From Iamia sp. SCSIO 61187 (GTDB lineage: Bacteria; Actinomycetota; Acidimicrobiia; Acidimicrobiales; Iamiaceae), in assembly GCF_019443745.1 (NCBI RefSeq), contig NZ_CP050948.1, forward strand, positions 3,724,001-3,788,000: 64,000 bases of DNA, in the 5' to 3' direction. A model generated the notes under the pieces. It worked only from the letters and a program-made list of their open reading frames with translations. It was not told the origin of the DNA and did no database searches. The position numbers and the translations under genes are program-made. Numbering within the stretch: the first letter of the stretch is position 1; every line of letters begins with the position of its first letter. Positions 17,113 through 25,363 of the stretch are shown here, piece after piece.

Positions 17113-17706
17113 TCAGCTGAACTGGTCGAGCAGGAGGCGGCTGGCGTTGGTGATCTCGGTGCTCACGTCGGTGGTGCCCGCCCAGCCGTTGACCCAGCCC
17201 AGCAGGGCGCCGTACCAGACGAAGTTGAGGACCCGGGCGACCTCGGCCCGCACCTCGGGGTCGAGGTCCTCGGGCATGGCCCGGTCCATGACCCGGGCGA
17301 ACGAGCCGGCCACCTCGCCCTGGCACGACGCCGCGCCCTGGTCGGGCGAGGAGATGGCCAAGATGACCGCCTCGGTGAGCTTGGGCTGGCGCTCCATGGC
17401 CTCGGTGGCCCGCCGGAGAACGTCGCCGACCCGCTCGGCCGGGGTGGCCCCCTTGGGGGGACGCCGGGCGATGCGGCGCTCGAGGTCGTTGGTCCAGGTG
17501 ACCAACGAGGCGGCCAGCAGGTGGTCCTTGGAGGAGAAGTAGCGGTAGATCGTCCCCAGGGCGACCTCGGAGCGGGCCGCCACGTCGCGCATCTGCACGG
17601 CGTCGTAGCCCCCCTCGGCGGCCAGGTCGAGGGCGGCGCGGATCACCCGCTCGCGACGCGCCGCCTGGGCGACGGTGAGGCTGCTGGTGTCGGTGGCTGC
17701 GCTCAC
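17113..17706 (-). CDS. kstR: TetR family repressor, KstR-type
   Basis: A 197-residue TetR regulator. The N-terminal HTH (about 22-65: AALDLAAEGGYDAVQMRDVAARSEVALGTIYRYFSSKDHL) follows mycobacterial KstR closely, notably GGY.AVQMR.VA and the RYF.SK.HLL block. The C-terminal ligand domain (LTEAVILAI, RVLNFVWYGALLGWVNG, ATDVS-like end) also matches KstR style. KstR represses cholesterol catabolism and is released by a steroid-CoA intermediate. The GTG start at 17706 has GGAGG three bases upstream. It lies 12 bp downstream of the FadE gene, which carries a KstR-type operator, so the regulator is probably autoregulated. Nine matching operators in this window support the assignment. Confidence 0.88.
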   Translation of the reverse strand: MSAATDTSSLTVAQAARRERVIRAALDLAAEGGYDAVQMRDVAARSEVALGTIYRYFSSKDHLLAASLVTWTNDLERRIARRPPKGATPAERVGDVLRRATEAMERQPKLTEAVILAISSPDQGAASCQGEVAGSFARVMDRAMPEDLDPEVRAEVARVLNFVWYGALLGWVNGWAGTTDVSTEITNASRLLLDQFS

Positions 17707-17718
17707 GATCCTCCGAAC

Positions 17719-18942
17719 CTACCGCCGGCCGCCCACCAGCTCGCGGAAGGGCACGTCGTCGACGGCCGCCTCGCGCGGCAGGCCCAGGACCCGCTCGCCG
17801 ATGATGTTCCGCTGGACCTCGTTCGAGCCGCCGGCGATGCCGATGGCCGGCGCGTGCAGGAACCGGGCCTGCCAGGCGCCACCTCCCGGGCCCCCGCCGT
17901 CCCGCATCCCGTCGGGACCGAGCAGGGCGAGGGCGGCCCCGCCCAGGCGGCGGAGGTACTCGGCGGCGAAGAGCTTCATGATCGACGTCTCGGCACCCGG
18001 CTGGGGGCCCTGGCTGAGCGCCGTCTGGAGCCGATAGCCGTGGTAGGTCTGGATCCGCTGCCGGATCCAGCAGTCGACCAGCGCCTGGCGGAGCACCGGG
18101 TCGTCACCCCGCCCCATCTCGGTGGCCAGGGCGCAGAGGGCGGCGGCGTCGGAGGCCTTGTTGCCCCCGGCGATGAGCCCCCGCTCGTTGGCGAGGGTCG
18201 TCGCCGTCACCGCCCAACCGCCGTGGACCTCGCCCAGCACGCCGTCGCAGGGGATGCGGACACCGTCGAGGAAGACCTCGCTGAAGTGGCTGGACCCCGT
18301 CATCTGGCGCAGGGGCCGGATCTCGATCCCCGGCGACCGCATGTCCACGAGGAAGTAGGTGATGCCCCTGCGCTTGGTGGCGTCGGGGTCGGTGCGGGCC
18401 AGCAGGATCCCCCAGTCGGCGTGGTCGGCCGACGACGTCCACACCTTCTGCCCGTCGACGACCCACTGGTCGCCGTCGCGCACGGCACGGGTGCGGAGGG
18501 CGGCCAGGTCGCTGCCGGCCTCGGGCTCGCTGAACAGCTGGCACCACATCTCGTCGCCCCGGAGCATGGGGCGGAGGAAGCGCTCCTTCTGGGCGTCGGT
18601 CCCGTGGCGCAGGATCGTGGGCCCGGCCATGCCGATGCCGACGGCGAAGGGCCCGACGGTCACGCCGTAGCGGGCCATCTCCTGGTTCCAGATCGACGAC
18701 TCGAGCGAGCCCTCGCCCCGCCCCCCGTACTCGGTCGGCCACGTGTTCCCGGCCCAGCCGTGCTCGAACAGGGTGCGCTGCCAGGCCTTGGCCCGGGCGA
18801 CGTGCGTCGCCGCGTCCGCCGTCCCCTCGAGGTAGCCGCCGGAGAAGTCCTCGGCGCTCCCCTTGGCCGGGGCGTGGGCGTCGAGCCACGCCCGGGCGGC
18901 GGCGCGGAAGGAGGCCTCCCGGGGGGTGTCGTCGAAGTCCAC
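17719..18942 (-). CDS. Acyl-CoA dehydrogenase (FadE-type)
   Basis: A 407-residue FAD-dependent acyl-CoA dehydrogenase that introduces an alpha-beta double bond. Signatures are WPTEYGGRGEGSLESSIW, CQLFSEPEAGSDLAALRTRA (FAD/substrate loop), WVVDGQKVWTS and the C-terminal GGSNEVQRNIIGERVLGLPR. It is the first gene of a two-gene unit with kstR. The GTG start at 18942 lies only 11 bp from a KstR-type operator and has no clear ribosome site, so the transcript may be leaderless. Many actinobacterial steroid FadEs work as heterodimers; no obvious partner is adjacent, so it may be homomeric. The exact sterol step cannot be assigned. Confidence 0.9.
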   Translation of the reverse strand: MDFDDTPREASFRAAARAWLDAHAPAKGSAEDFSGGYLEGTADAATHVARAKAWQRTLFEHGWAGNTWPTEYGGRGEGSLESSIWNQEMARYGVTVGPFAVGIGMAGPTILRHGTDAQKERFLRPMLRGDEMWCQLFSEPEAGSDLAALRTRAVRDGDQWVVDGQKVWTSSADHADWGILLARTDPDATKRRGITYFLVDMRSPGIEIRPLRQMTGSSHFSEVFLDGVRIPCDGVLGEVHGGWAVTATTLANERGLIAGGNKASDAAALCALATEMGRGDDPVLRQALVDCWIRQRIQTYHGYRLQTALSQGPQPGAETSIMKLFAAEYLRRLGGAALALLGPDGMRDGGGPGGGAWQARFLHAPAIGIAGGSNEVQRNIIGERVLGLPREAAVDDVPFRELVGGRR

Positions 18943-18953
18943 CCCGATGAGAT

Positions 18954-18967
18954 TAGAACAGGTTCTC
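18954..18967. promoter_or_regulatory. KstR-type operator, copy 4
   Basis: TAGAACAGGTTCTC followed by GTTCT, in the 110-bp gap between the leftward FadE-kstR unit and the rightward WS/DGAT gene. It can control both, and would make kstR autoregulated. Confidence 0.85.
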
Positions 18968-19052
18968 GTTCTGATGACCGCCCGGCGCCCCGTCGACCGT
19001 TCCGTGGGAGGCTGCCGGGCGACGCCGACGCACGAGGGACGAGGGTGAGCTC

Positions 19053-20528
19053 ATGGAGCGACTGACCGGGCTGGACGCCGCCTTCTTGTACCTCGAGACC
19101 CCGACGCACCACATGCACGTGGCCATGACGATGGTGCTCGACCCGGCGACCATGCCCGACGGGTACTCCTTCGAGGCCATCAAGGACTTCATCGCGTCGC
19201 GGACGGACCGCATCGCCCCGTTCCGCCGTCGCCTGGTGTCGGTGCCCCTCAACCTCCACCACCCGGTGTGGGTCGAGGACCCCCACTTCGACATCGACTA
19301 CCACATCCGCCGCATGGGGGCGCCGGCGCCCGGCGGGCGTCGGGAGCTGGGCGAGATGGCGGCCCAGATCGCCAGCGTGCCGCTCGACCGCTCCCGGCCG
19401 CTGTGGGCGATGTGGGTCATCGAGGGGCTCAAGCAGGGCCGCATCGCCGTGGTGTCCAAGGTCCACCACTGCGCCATCGACGGGGCCAGCGGCGCCGAGC
19501 TGATGGTCCACCTCTTCGACCTGGACCCGAAGGACGCGGTGGTGACGGGTCCTCCGCCCGAGCTGCCGTCGGAGCGGATCCCCAACGAGGTCGAGCTGAT
19601 CGGCCACGCCATCACCTCGAAGGTGCGGCGGACCATGGGCCTGGGCGGGCTGCTCAACGAGACGGCCCGCAGCGTGTCGCGCGTGGTCAGAGCCCGGCGC
19701 GACCCCGAGGGCCTGGTCGGGGCGGCCCCGCTCACCGCACCCCGCGTCCCGTGGAACGGGCCCACCTCCGGCCGGCGCGACGTCGGCTTCGCCCGGGTCC
19801 CGCTGGCCACGGTGAAGGACCTCAAGACGGCCCTCGGGTGCACCGTCAACGACGTGGTCCTGGCCCTGTGCGCCGGCACCCTCCGCCGCTACCTCGCCGA
19901 GCACGACGCCCTGCCCGAGGAGCCCCTCGTGGCCGTCTGCCCGGTGTCGGTCCGCGCCGAGTCCGACACCGCCGGGTCGAACAAGGTGTCGGCCCTTTTC
20001 ACCTCGCTCGCCACCCAGCTCGACGATCCGATCGAGCGGTTGGACGCGATCCGCACCACGACCCGCGGCGCCAAGGAGGAGCACAACGCGGTCGGTGCCA
20101 CCATGTTGCAGGACTGGGCCGAGTTCGCCGGCCCCAACGTCTTCAACCTGGCGTCGCGGCTCTACTCGGGCATGAACCTGGCCAACGTGCACCGCCCGGT
20201 GCACAACCTGATCGTCTCGAACGTGCCCGGCCCGCCCTTCCCGCTGTACTTCGCCGGGGCCGAGGCGGTGGCCGCCTACCCGATGGGCCCGGTGATGGAG
20301 GGCTGCGGCCTCAACATCACCGTGTTCAGCTACCAGGAGTCGGTCGACATCGGCTTCATGGTGGACAAGGAGCTGGTGCCCGACGTGTGGACCATGGCCG
20401 AGGCCGTCGAGCCCGCCCTCGACGAGCTGGTGACGGCGGCCGGGCTCGCCCGCCCGGCCCCACCGGCCCGCACGCCGGCGAAGCGGACGAAGAAGGCAGG
20501 CCCGGCCCGGGCGCGCTCCGCGTCCTGA
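19053..20528 (+). CDS. WS/DGAT family wax ester synthase / diacylglycerol acyltransferase
   Basis: A 491-residue bifunctional acyltransferase. The catalytic motif HHCAIDG (HHxxxDG) lies at about 137-143; LTGLDAAFLYLETPTHHMHVAMTMVLDP at the N-terminus and SNVPGPPFPLYFAGA near 390 are family signatures. It esterifies acyl-CoA to diacylglycerol or fatty alcohols, making storage triacylglycerol or wax. The ATG is preceded by GAGGGTGAGC. A KstR-type operator in the shared promoter suggests storage lipid synthesis is switched with sterol use, as if propionyl/acetyl-CoA surplus were stored. The C-terminal 30 residues are a Pro/Lys/Ala-rich tail. Confidence 0.93.
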   Translation: MERLTGLDAAFLYLETPTHHMHVAMTMVLDPATMPDGYSFEAIKDFIASRTDRIAPFRRRLVSVPLNLHHPVWVEDPHFDIDYHIRRMGAPAPGGRRELGEMAAQIASVPLDRSRPLWAMWVIEGLKQGRIAVVSKVHHCAIDGASGAELMVHLFDLDPKDAVVTGPPPELPSERIPNEVELIGHAITSKVRRTMGLGGLLNETARSVSRVVRARRDPEGLVGAAPLTAPRVPWNGPTSGRRDVGFARVPLATVKDLKTALGCTVNDVVLALCAGTLRRYLAEHDALPEEPLVAVCPVSVRAESDTAGSNKVSALFTSLATQLDDPIERLDAIRTTTRGAKEEHNAVGATMLQDWAEFAGPNVFNLASRLYSGMNLANVHRPVHNLIVSNVPGPPFPLYFAGAEAVAAYPMGPVMEGCGLNITVFSYQESVDIGFMVDKELVPDVWTMAEAVEPALDELVTAAGLARPAPPARTPAKRTKKAGPARARSAS

Positions 20529-20529
20529 C

Positions 20530-20551
20530 CGCCGGCCGAGCTCAGCCGGCG
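20530..20551. terminator. Convergent hairpin between WS/DGAT and DUF4190 genes
   Basis: CGCCGGC and GCCGGCG arms of 7 bp with an 8-base loop lie across the 13-bp gap between two convergent genes and just into the end of the leftward one. There is no U tract on either strand. The position fits a bidirectional terminator. Confidence 0.45.
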
Positions 20552-21225
20552 GCGACCACGGCGACGACCACCGCCACCGCGAGCGCCACGATGGCGGTCC
20601 CCACCCAGCCGATGATCACGCCGGCCAGGGCCAGCCCCCGGCCGTTCGTGCCCCGCTCGGCGATGCGCCGCAGGGCGATGTGGCCCAGGACCGCCCCGAC
20701 GGGGCAGGCGAGGATCGGCAGGAGGAAGCTGAAGCCCAGCACCAGCCCGATGAGCGACGTGAGGAACGACCCCAGGGCCATCCCCTCCATGGGCGGGGGC
20801 GGCGGCGGGTACCACCCCGGTGCCGGGCCGTAGCCCGGGGGGACGCCGTACCCCGGGGGCGGCCCGTACCCCGGCGGCGGCCCGTACCCGGAGGGTGGTT
20901 CGTACCCGTACCCCGGTGGTGGACCGGACCCGGGGGGCTCGGAGGCCGGCGGCCAGGATGCCGGTGACGGGCCGCTCCACGGCATCGGATCCGGGCCGAG
21001 CGGGGGCGGGGAGATCCAGACCGACCCGCCGGCGGCGTCGCCCGCCCCGACGGGACCGGGCCCGACGGCGCCGTCGACCTTGGTCAGGTCGACGCCTTGC
21101 ACCTGCGTGGGATCGGCGGACGCCCACCGCGGGTCGCCGGCGTCGTCCTCCACCGCCCCGCCGCAGTGCGGGCACACGACGTCGGTGGCCCCCACCGACG
21201 AGGAGCAGAGCATGCAGTGCGCCAT
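20542..21225 (-). CDS. Zinc-ribbon, Pro/Gly/Tyr-repeat, DUF4190 membrane protein
   Basis: A 227-residue protein. The N-terminal zinc ribbon has CMLC and CPHC pairs (about 4-21). A long Pro-rich region (about 65-145) contains four to five copies of a PPPGYG-type repeat. The C-terminus is DUF4190-like with two transmembrane helices (about 150-225, GSFLTSLIGLVLGFSFLLPILACPVGAVLGHIALRRI). Such proteins are common in Actinobacteria and have no proven role; the tyrosine-rich repeats may mediate assembly at the membrane. It is convergent with WS/DGAT and divergent from the antiporter, and stands as a single gene. Confidence 0.85.
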   Translation of the reverse strand: MAHCMLCSSSVGATDVVCPHCGGAVEDDAGDPRWASADPTQVQGVDLTKVDGAVGPGPVGAGDAAGGSVWISPPPLGPDPMPWSGPSPASWPPASEPPGSGPPPGYGYEPPSGYGPPPGYGPPPGYGVPPGYGPAPGWYPPPPPPMEGMALGSFLTSLIGLVLGFSFLLPILACPVGAVLGHIALRRIAERGTNGRGLALAGVIIGWVGTAIVALAVAVVVAVVAAG

Positions 21226-21269
21226 CGCCGCCGCAGGCTACCCGTGACCCCGCCTGGTAGGACGAGCAG

Positions 21270-22817
21270 ATGACCGCACTGCTCGCCTTCGCCGGGGTGC
21301 TGCTGGTCGCGGTCCTCGTGTCGGAGCGGGCGCACCGGACCGTGCTGTCCACGGCCGTCGTCTTCCTCGTGGCCGGGTTCCTCCTCGGCGACGAGGTGCT
21401 GGGCGCGGTCGACCTGGGGTCGGGCGACGAGCCCGTCGGGGTCGTCGCCGAGCTGGCCCTCTTCGCCGTCCTCTTCACCGACGGGATGAAGGTCGGCGTC
21501 AGGGAGCTGCGCACCGCCTGGCGGCTCCCGGGACGGGCGCTGCTCGTGGGCCTGCCCCTGACGATCGTCGTCATCGCCGTCTTCGGCCGCTTCGTCGCCG
21601 GGCTGCCCTGGGCCGAGGCGTTCCTCATCGGCGCCGCCCTCAGCCCGACCGACCCCGTCTTCGCCTCCGCCATCGTGGGCCGGGACGAGGTGCCGCGCCG
21701 GCTGCGCCACCTCCTCAACGTGGAGAGCGGGCTGAACGACGGGCTCGCCCTCCCGATCGTCCTCGTCCTGCTGTCGGTGATCACCGACGAGGGCGCCGAC
21801 GCCACCAGCCTGGCGGGGGAGGTCCTGCTCGGCGTGGCCCTGGGGGTCGCCATCCCCTGGTTGGCCATCCGGCTCGAGCGGAGCCGCTTCCTCTCGGCGT
21901 CGACGCCCTACGAGCCGCTCAACGCCCTCGCCATCGGCCTCCTCGTCCTGGCCGCCGCCTCCCTGACCCACGCCAACGAGTTCCTCGCCGCCTTCGCCGC
22001 CGGTGTCACGGTGGCGACGATGAGCCCGGCGGTGCGGGACGCCTTCCACCGCTTCGGCGACCTCCTCGCCGAGCTGTTGAAGCTGGGCGCGCTCATGCTC
22101 TTCGGGGCCCTCATCTCCCCGTCGTTCCTCCGGGAGATCCCGCTCAGCGGCTACCTGTTCGCCCTGCTGGTCCTGGTCGCGGCGCGCCCGATGGCCCTCG
22201 CGGTGTCCTTCGCCCGCAGCGGGCTGACCCGGAAGGAGTGGTACGCGGCCGCGTGGTTCGGTCCGAAGGGCTTCGCCTCGGTGGTCTACGGCATCATCAT
22301 CCTGGAGGCCGGGACCGGGCGCAGCGACGAGCTGTTCCACCTGATCGCGCTCGCCGTCGTCGCGTCGATCCTCGCCCACTCGTCGACCGACGTGCTCGTC
22401 GCCCGTCGCTTCGCCGAGCCCCCGCCAGCCGGACCGACGGCGAGGGCGCGACCGGTGACCCTGGCGCCCGACGACGCCGTCGACCAGGCGGTCGGGGCCC
22501 TCTCCGCCTGCGCCGACGCAGCGGCGGCGTGCGCCACGGGGTGGGAGGCGAGCGACGACGAGGCCCGGGCGCACGGTGCGCACCTGGCGCGCGACTGCGC
22601 CGAGCTGTGCCGGGTGACCGAGCACGTCCTGTCGACCCCGGACGACCTCCACGACGACGTGGCTCTGCCGCTGCTCCGTGCCTGCGTGGCCGCCTGCCAC
22701 GGCACGGCGGTCGCCCTCGACGCCGCCGACAGGCCGGCAGGGCCGTGCGCCGGCACCGCCGACGCCTGCCGCCATGCGGAGGATGCCTGCCTCAGCCTGC
22801 TGGGCGCCCTCCGCTGA
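21270..22817 (+). CDS. CPA1 (NhaP-type) Na+/H+ antiporter fused to a Cys-rich four-helix domain
   Basis: A 515-residue membrane protein. Residues 1 to about 390 form a CPA1/NhaP-type antiporter with about 11-12 helices, including the core SPTDPVFASAIVG and NVESGLNDGLALP motifs with ion-binding Asp residues. From about 395 a soluble tail carries eleven or so cysteines in CxxxxxxC and CxxxC spacings (SACADAAAACATGW, RDCAELCRV, RACVAACHG, AGTADACRHAEDAC). This pattern resembles the DUF326/Csp four-helix copper-storage proteins. The fusion would link proton/cation exchange to metal binding; this is inference. The ATG at 21270 has AGGACGAG just upstream. The FadD19-like gene follows under its own operator. 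Confidence 0.85.
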   Translation: MTALLAFAGVLLVAVLVSERAHRTVLSTAVVFLVAGFLLGDEVLGAVDLGSGDEPVGVVAELALFAVLFTDGMKVGVRELRTAWRLPGRALLVGLPLTIVVIAVFGRFVAGLPWAEAFLIGAALSPTDPVFASAIVGRDEVPRRLRHLLNVESGLNDGLALPIVLVLLSVITDEGADATSLAGEVLLGVALGVAIPWLAIRLERSRFLSASTPYEPLNALAIGLLVLAAASLTHANEFLAAFAAGVTVATMSPAVRDAFHRFGDLLAELLKLGALMLFGALISPSFLREIPLSGYLFALLVLVAARPMALAVSFARSGLTRKEWYAAAWFGPKGFASVVYGIIILEAGTGRSDELFHLIALAVVASILAHSSTDVLVARRFAEPPPAGPTARARPVTLAPDDAVDQAVGALSACADAAAACATGWEASDDEARAHGAHLARDCAELCRVTEHVLSTPDDLHDDVALPLLRACVAACHGTAVALDAADRPAGPCAGTADACRHAEDACLSLLGALR

Positions 22818-22868
22818 GGACAGCCGACCGGACCGGCCGAGGGGTGTTCCCTCAGAACCCGCGACGAA

Positions 22869-22888
22869 AACGAGAACGTGTTCTCGTT
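22869..22888. promoter_or_regulatory. KstR-type operator, copy 5 (perfect 20-bp palindrome)
   Basis: Arms AACGAGAAC and GTTCTCGTT are exact complements around GT, making this the most symmetrical copy. It lies 20 bp upstream of the FadD19-like ATG and 51 bp downstream of the antiporter stop. Confidence 0.88.
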
Positions 22889-22908
22889 CTCTCTGGTACA
22901 ACCGGGGG

Positions 22909-24573
22909 ATGGCGTTCAACATCGCTGACCTGTTCGAGCGCGCCGTCGACGCCGTCGGCGACCGCACCGCCCTCGTCGTGGGCGACGACCGGCTCTCGTT
23001 CGCGCAGGTCGAGGAGCGGGCGAACCGCCTGGCCCACCACCTGGCCGACGCCGGCGTCGGCGTCGGCGACCACGTCGGGGTCCACGGGCAGAACTCCACG
23101 GAGTGGATGGTCGCCATGATGGCGGCGTTCAAGCTGCGGGCCGTCCCGATCAACATCAACTTCCGCTACGTCGAGGACGAGCTGGCGTACCTCTTCGACA
23201 ACGCCGACCTCGTCGCCCTCGTCCACGACGTGGCCTACGCCCCGCGGGTCGCCGCCGTGGCGCCGAAGATCGCCCACCTCCGCCACCTCGTGGCCATGCC
23301 CGGGCCGCCGGACGACGAGTCCCGGGCGGCGGCCACCGAGGCCGACGTGCAGGCGGCGCTGGCGCGGCTCGGCTCGGTCTCCTTCGCCGACGCCCTGGCC
23401 TCCGGCTCCCCGGCGCGGGACTTCGACGAGCGCTCCCCCGACGACCGCTACGTCCTCTACACGGGCGGGACGACGGGCATGCCGAAGGGCGTGGTGTGGC
23501 GCCACGAGGACGTCTTCTACGCCCTCGGTGGGGGGATCGACGCCTACACCCAGGAGCGGGTCACCTCCGACGCGCAGCTGGCCGAGAAGGCGGCCGCCAC
23601 CGAGACCCCGATGGTCACCCTGTCGGCCCCGCCGCTGATGCACGGGGCCGCCCAGTGGTCGACCCTGCGCTTCTGGTTCGAGGGTGGCACCGTCGTGTTC
23701 GTCCCCCGCTTCACGCCCCACGGCATCTGGGAGGCGATCGCCCGCGAGAAGGTGAACACGGTGATGATCACCGGCGACGCCATGGCCCGCCCGATGATCG
23801 AGGCCCTCGAGGAGGACCCGGGACGCTACGACCTGTCGTCGCTCTTCGTCGTCTCCTCCAGCGCCGCCGTGTTCTCCCCCACGGTCAAGGACCGCTACCT
23901 CGAGCTGCTCCCGAACGCCCTCATCATCGACTCGATCGGGTCGAGCGAGGGTGGCATGAACGGCATGGTCGCGGTGCAGAAGGGCCACACCGAGATGAAG
24001 GGCGGCGGGCCCACGGTCGACCCGTCCCGCGACGCCGTGGTCCTCGACGACGACCTGGAACCGGTGACCCCGGGGTCGGGGGTGATCGGCCGGGTGGCCC
24101 GGGGCGGCAACATCCCCGTCGGGTACTACAAGGACGAGGCCAAGACCGCCGCCACCTTCGTCGTCGCCGCCGACGGCCGGCGCTACGTGGTGCCCGGCGA
24201 CTACGCCACGGTCGAGGCCGACGGCAGCATCACCCTGCTGGGCCGGGGCTCGGTCTGCATCAACTCCGGGGGTGAGAAGATCTTCCCCGAGGAGGTCGAG
24301 GCCGCCCTCAAGGCCCATCCCGACGTCTACGACGTGGTGGTCGTGGGCGTGCCCGACGAGCGGTGGGGGTCGACGGTCGCCGCCGTCGTGCAGCCCCGCC
24401 ACCCCGGCGCCCCGCCCACGCTCGACGACCTCGACGCCCACTGCCGCTCCCGCATCGCCGGCTACAAGGTGCCCCGCCAGCTCCACCTGGTCGGCGAGAT
24501 CGTCCGCTCCCCCGCCGGCAAGCCCGACTACCCGTGGGCCCAGCGGGTCGCCCAGGGCGCCCGCCTCTCCTGA
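22909..24573 (+). CDS. Acyl-CoA synthetase, FadD19-like (sterol side-chain CoA ligase)
   Basis: A 554-residue ANL ligase. The P-loop is YTGGTTGMPKGVVWRHED (about 184-201). It also has SIGSSEGG, NIPVGYYKDEAKTAATF, NSGGEKIFPEEVEAALKAHPDV and the catalytic Lys in SPAGKPDYPWA. The distinctive GGTTG.PKGV.WRHED block and overall order match mycobacterial FadD19, the ligase that activates C26/C24 sterol side-chain acids. I chose the ATG at 22909 (MAFNIADLFE) because FadD19 proteins start ALNIADL at this position. A perfect KstR-type operator stands directly upstream and a 25-bp palindrome follows the stop. Confidence 0.9.
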   Translation: MAFNIADLFERAVDAVGDRTALVVGDDRLSFAQVEERANRLAHHLADAGVGVGDHVGVHGQNSTEWMVAMMAAFKLRAVPININFRYVEDELAYLFDNADLVALVHDVAYAPRVAAVAPKIAHLRHLVAMPGPPDDESRAAATEADVQAALARLGSVSFADALASGSPARDFDERSPDDRYVLYTGGTTGMPKGVVWRHEDVFYALGGGIDAYTQERVTSDAQLAEKAAATETPMVTLSAPPLMHGAAQWSTLRFWFEGGTVVFVPRFTPHGIWEAIAREKVNTVMITGDAMARPMIEALEEDPGRYDLSSLFVVSSSAAVFSPTVKDRYLELLPNALIIDSIGSSEGGMNGMVAVQKGHTEMKGGGPTVDPSRDAVVLDDDLEPVTPGSGVIGRVARGGNIPVGYYKDEAKTAATFVVAADGRRYVVPGDYATVEADGSITLLGRGSVCINSGGEKIFPEEVEAALKAHPDVYDVVVVGVPDERWGSTVAAVVQPRHPGAPPTLDDLDAHCRSRIAGYKVPRQLHLVGEIVRSPAGKPDYPWAQRVAQGARLS

Positions 24574-24581
24574 GGGGTGGG

Positions 24582-24606
24582 ACGCGACGTGCCCGGCACG
24601 TCGCGT
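24582..24606. repeat. 25-bp palindrome, GTGCC-N-GGCAC family (copy 2)
   Basis: Perfect 12-1-12 palindrome with arm ACGCGACGTGCC and central C, eight bases after the FadD19-like stop. The position fits a terminator hairpin. The arm is the same as in the imperfect copy at 63375. Confidence 0.75.
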
Positions 24607-24661
24607 GCCGTCTCGCGCAACTCCGTCGGATCCGATCGTCGGCTCGCCCTACGGTCCCGGG

Positions 24662-25333
24662 ATGACCGAGGTGCGGATGAAGGACTGGTGCATCGCCGCC
24701 CTCGACCCGGAGCGGGTCGGACGGTTCTGGGGCGCGGCGCTGGGCCTCGACCGGTGGGTCCACACCCGCCCCGGCGTCGTCGGGGTGGGTCCGCAGGGCA
24801 CGGCGCAGCTCTGGATCAACCGCACCGACCAGGCCAAGGTCGTGAAGGACAGGGTGCACCCGGACCTGCTCGTGCCCGACCTCGACCGGCTGCTCGCCCT
24901 CGGGGCGACGGTGCACTCCGAGCAGGACGTCTTCACCGTGCTGGCCGACCCCGAGGGCCACGAGATGTGCGCCTTCCCGGGCGGGGACCCCGAGGGACCG
25001 CCCGCCACCGTCTTCGCCTGGTGCACCGACAGCGCCCGGCCGGTGGAGGTCGCGGCGTGGTGGGCGGCGCGCACGGGGGCGACCGTCGGCCCCGGTCCCG
25101 ACGGCACCCCCCGCTACCTCCACGGCGTGCCCGGCCTCGGGGACGTGACGTGGAAGTTCGTCCCGGTCGACGACGAGCGGGTCGGTGAGAACCGGGTCCA
25201 CTGGGACCTGGAGGGCGATGCAGACGAGCTGGAGGCAGCCGGCGCCACCGTCGCCCGCCGCCCCGACGGCGACATCGACTGGACCGTCATGCGCGACCCC
25301 GACGGCAACGTCTTCTGCTGCTTCGCCCCGTAG
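24662..25333 (+). CDS. VOC/glyoxalase-like protein (two tandem modules)
   Basis: A 223-residue protein with two glyoxalase/VOC-type beta-alpha-beta modules. Module one (about 3-110) contains CIAALDPERVGRFWGAALGL and DPEGHEMCAF; module two (about 118-223) contains DSARPVEVAAWWAARTGATV and DPDGNVFCCF. The VOC family binds metal and includes lyases, dioxygenases and resistance proteins, so the reaction cannot be inferred. It is convergent with the enoyl-CoA hydratase gene (30-bp gap). The ATG at 24662 follows the palindrome of the FadD19-like gene, so it probably has its own promoter. Confidence 0.8.
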   Translation: MTEVRMKDWCIAALDPERVGRFWGAALGLDRWVHTRPGVVGVGPQGTAQLWINRTDQAKVVKDRVHPDLLVPDLDRLLALGATVHSEQDVFTVLADPEGHEMCAFPGGDPEGPPATVFAWCTDSARPVEVAAWWAARTGATVGPGPDGTPRYLHGVPGLGDVTWKFVPVDDERVGENRVHWDLEGDADELEAAGATVARRPDGDIDWTVMRDPDGNVFCCFAP

Positions 25334-25363
25334 GGACGGCCTCGCCCCCGGGCGCTCGGCGAC

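Noticed and set aside
20860-20960. CRISPR-like short tandem repeats
   Set aside because: These are the codons of the Pro-Pro-Gly-Tyr repeat in the DUF4190 protein, in frame, without spacers. No CRISPR array was found in the window.
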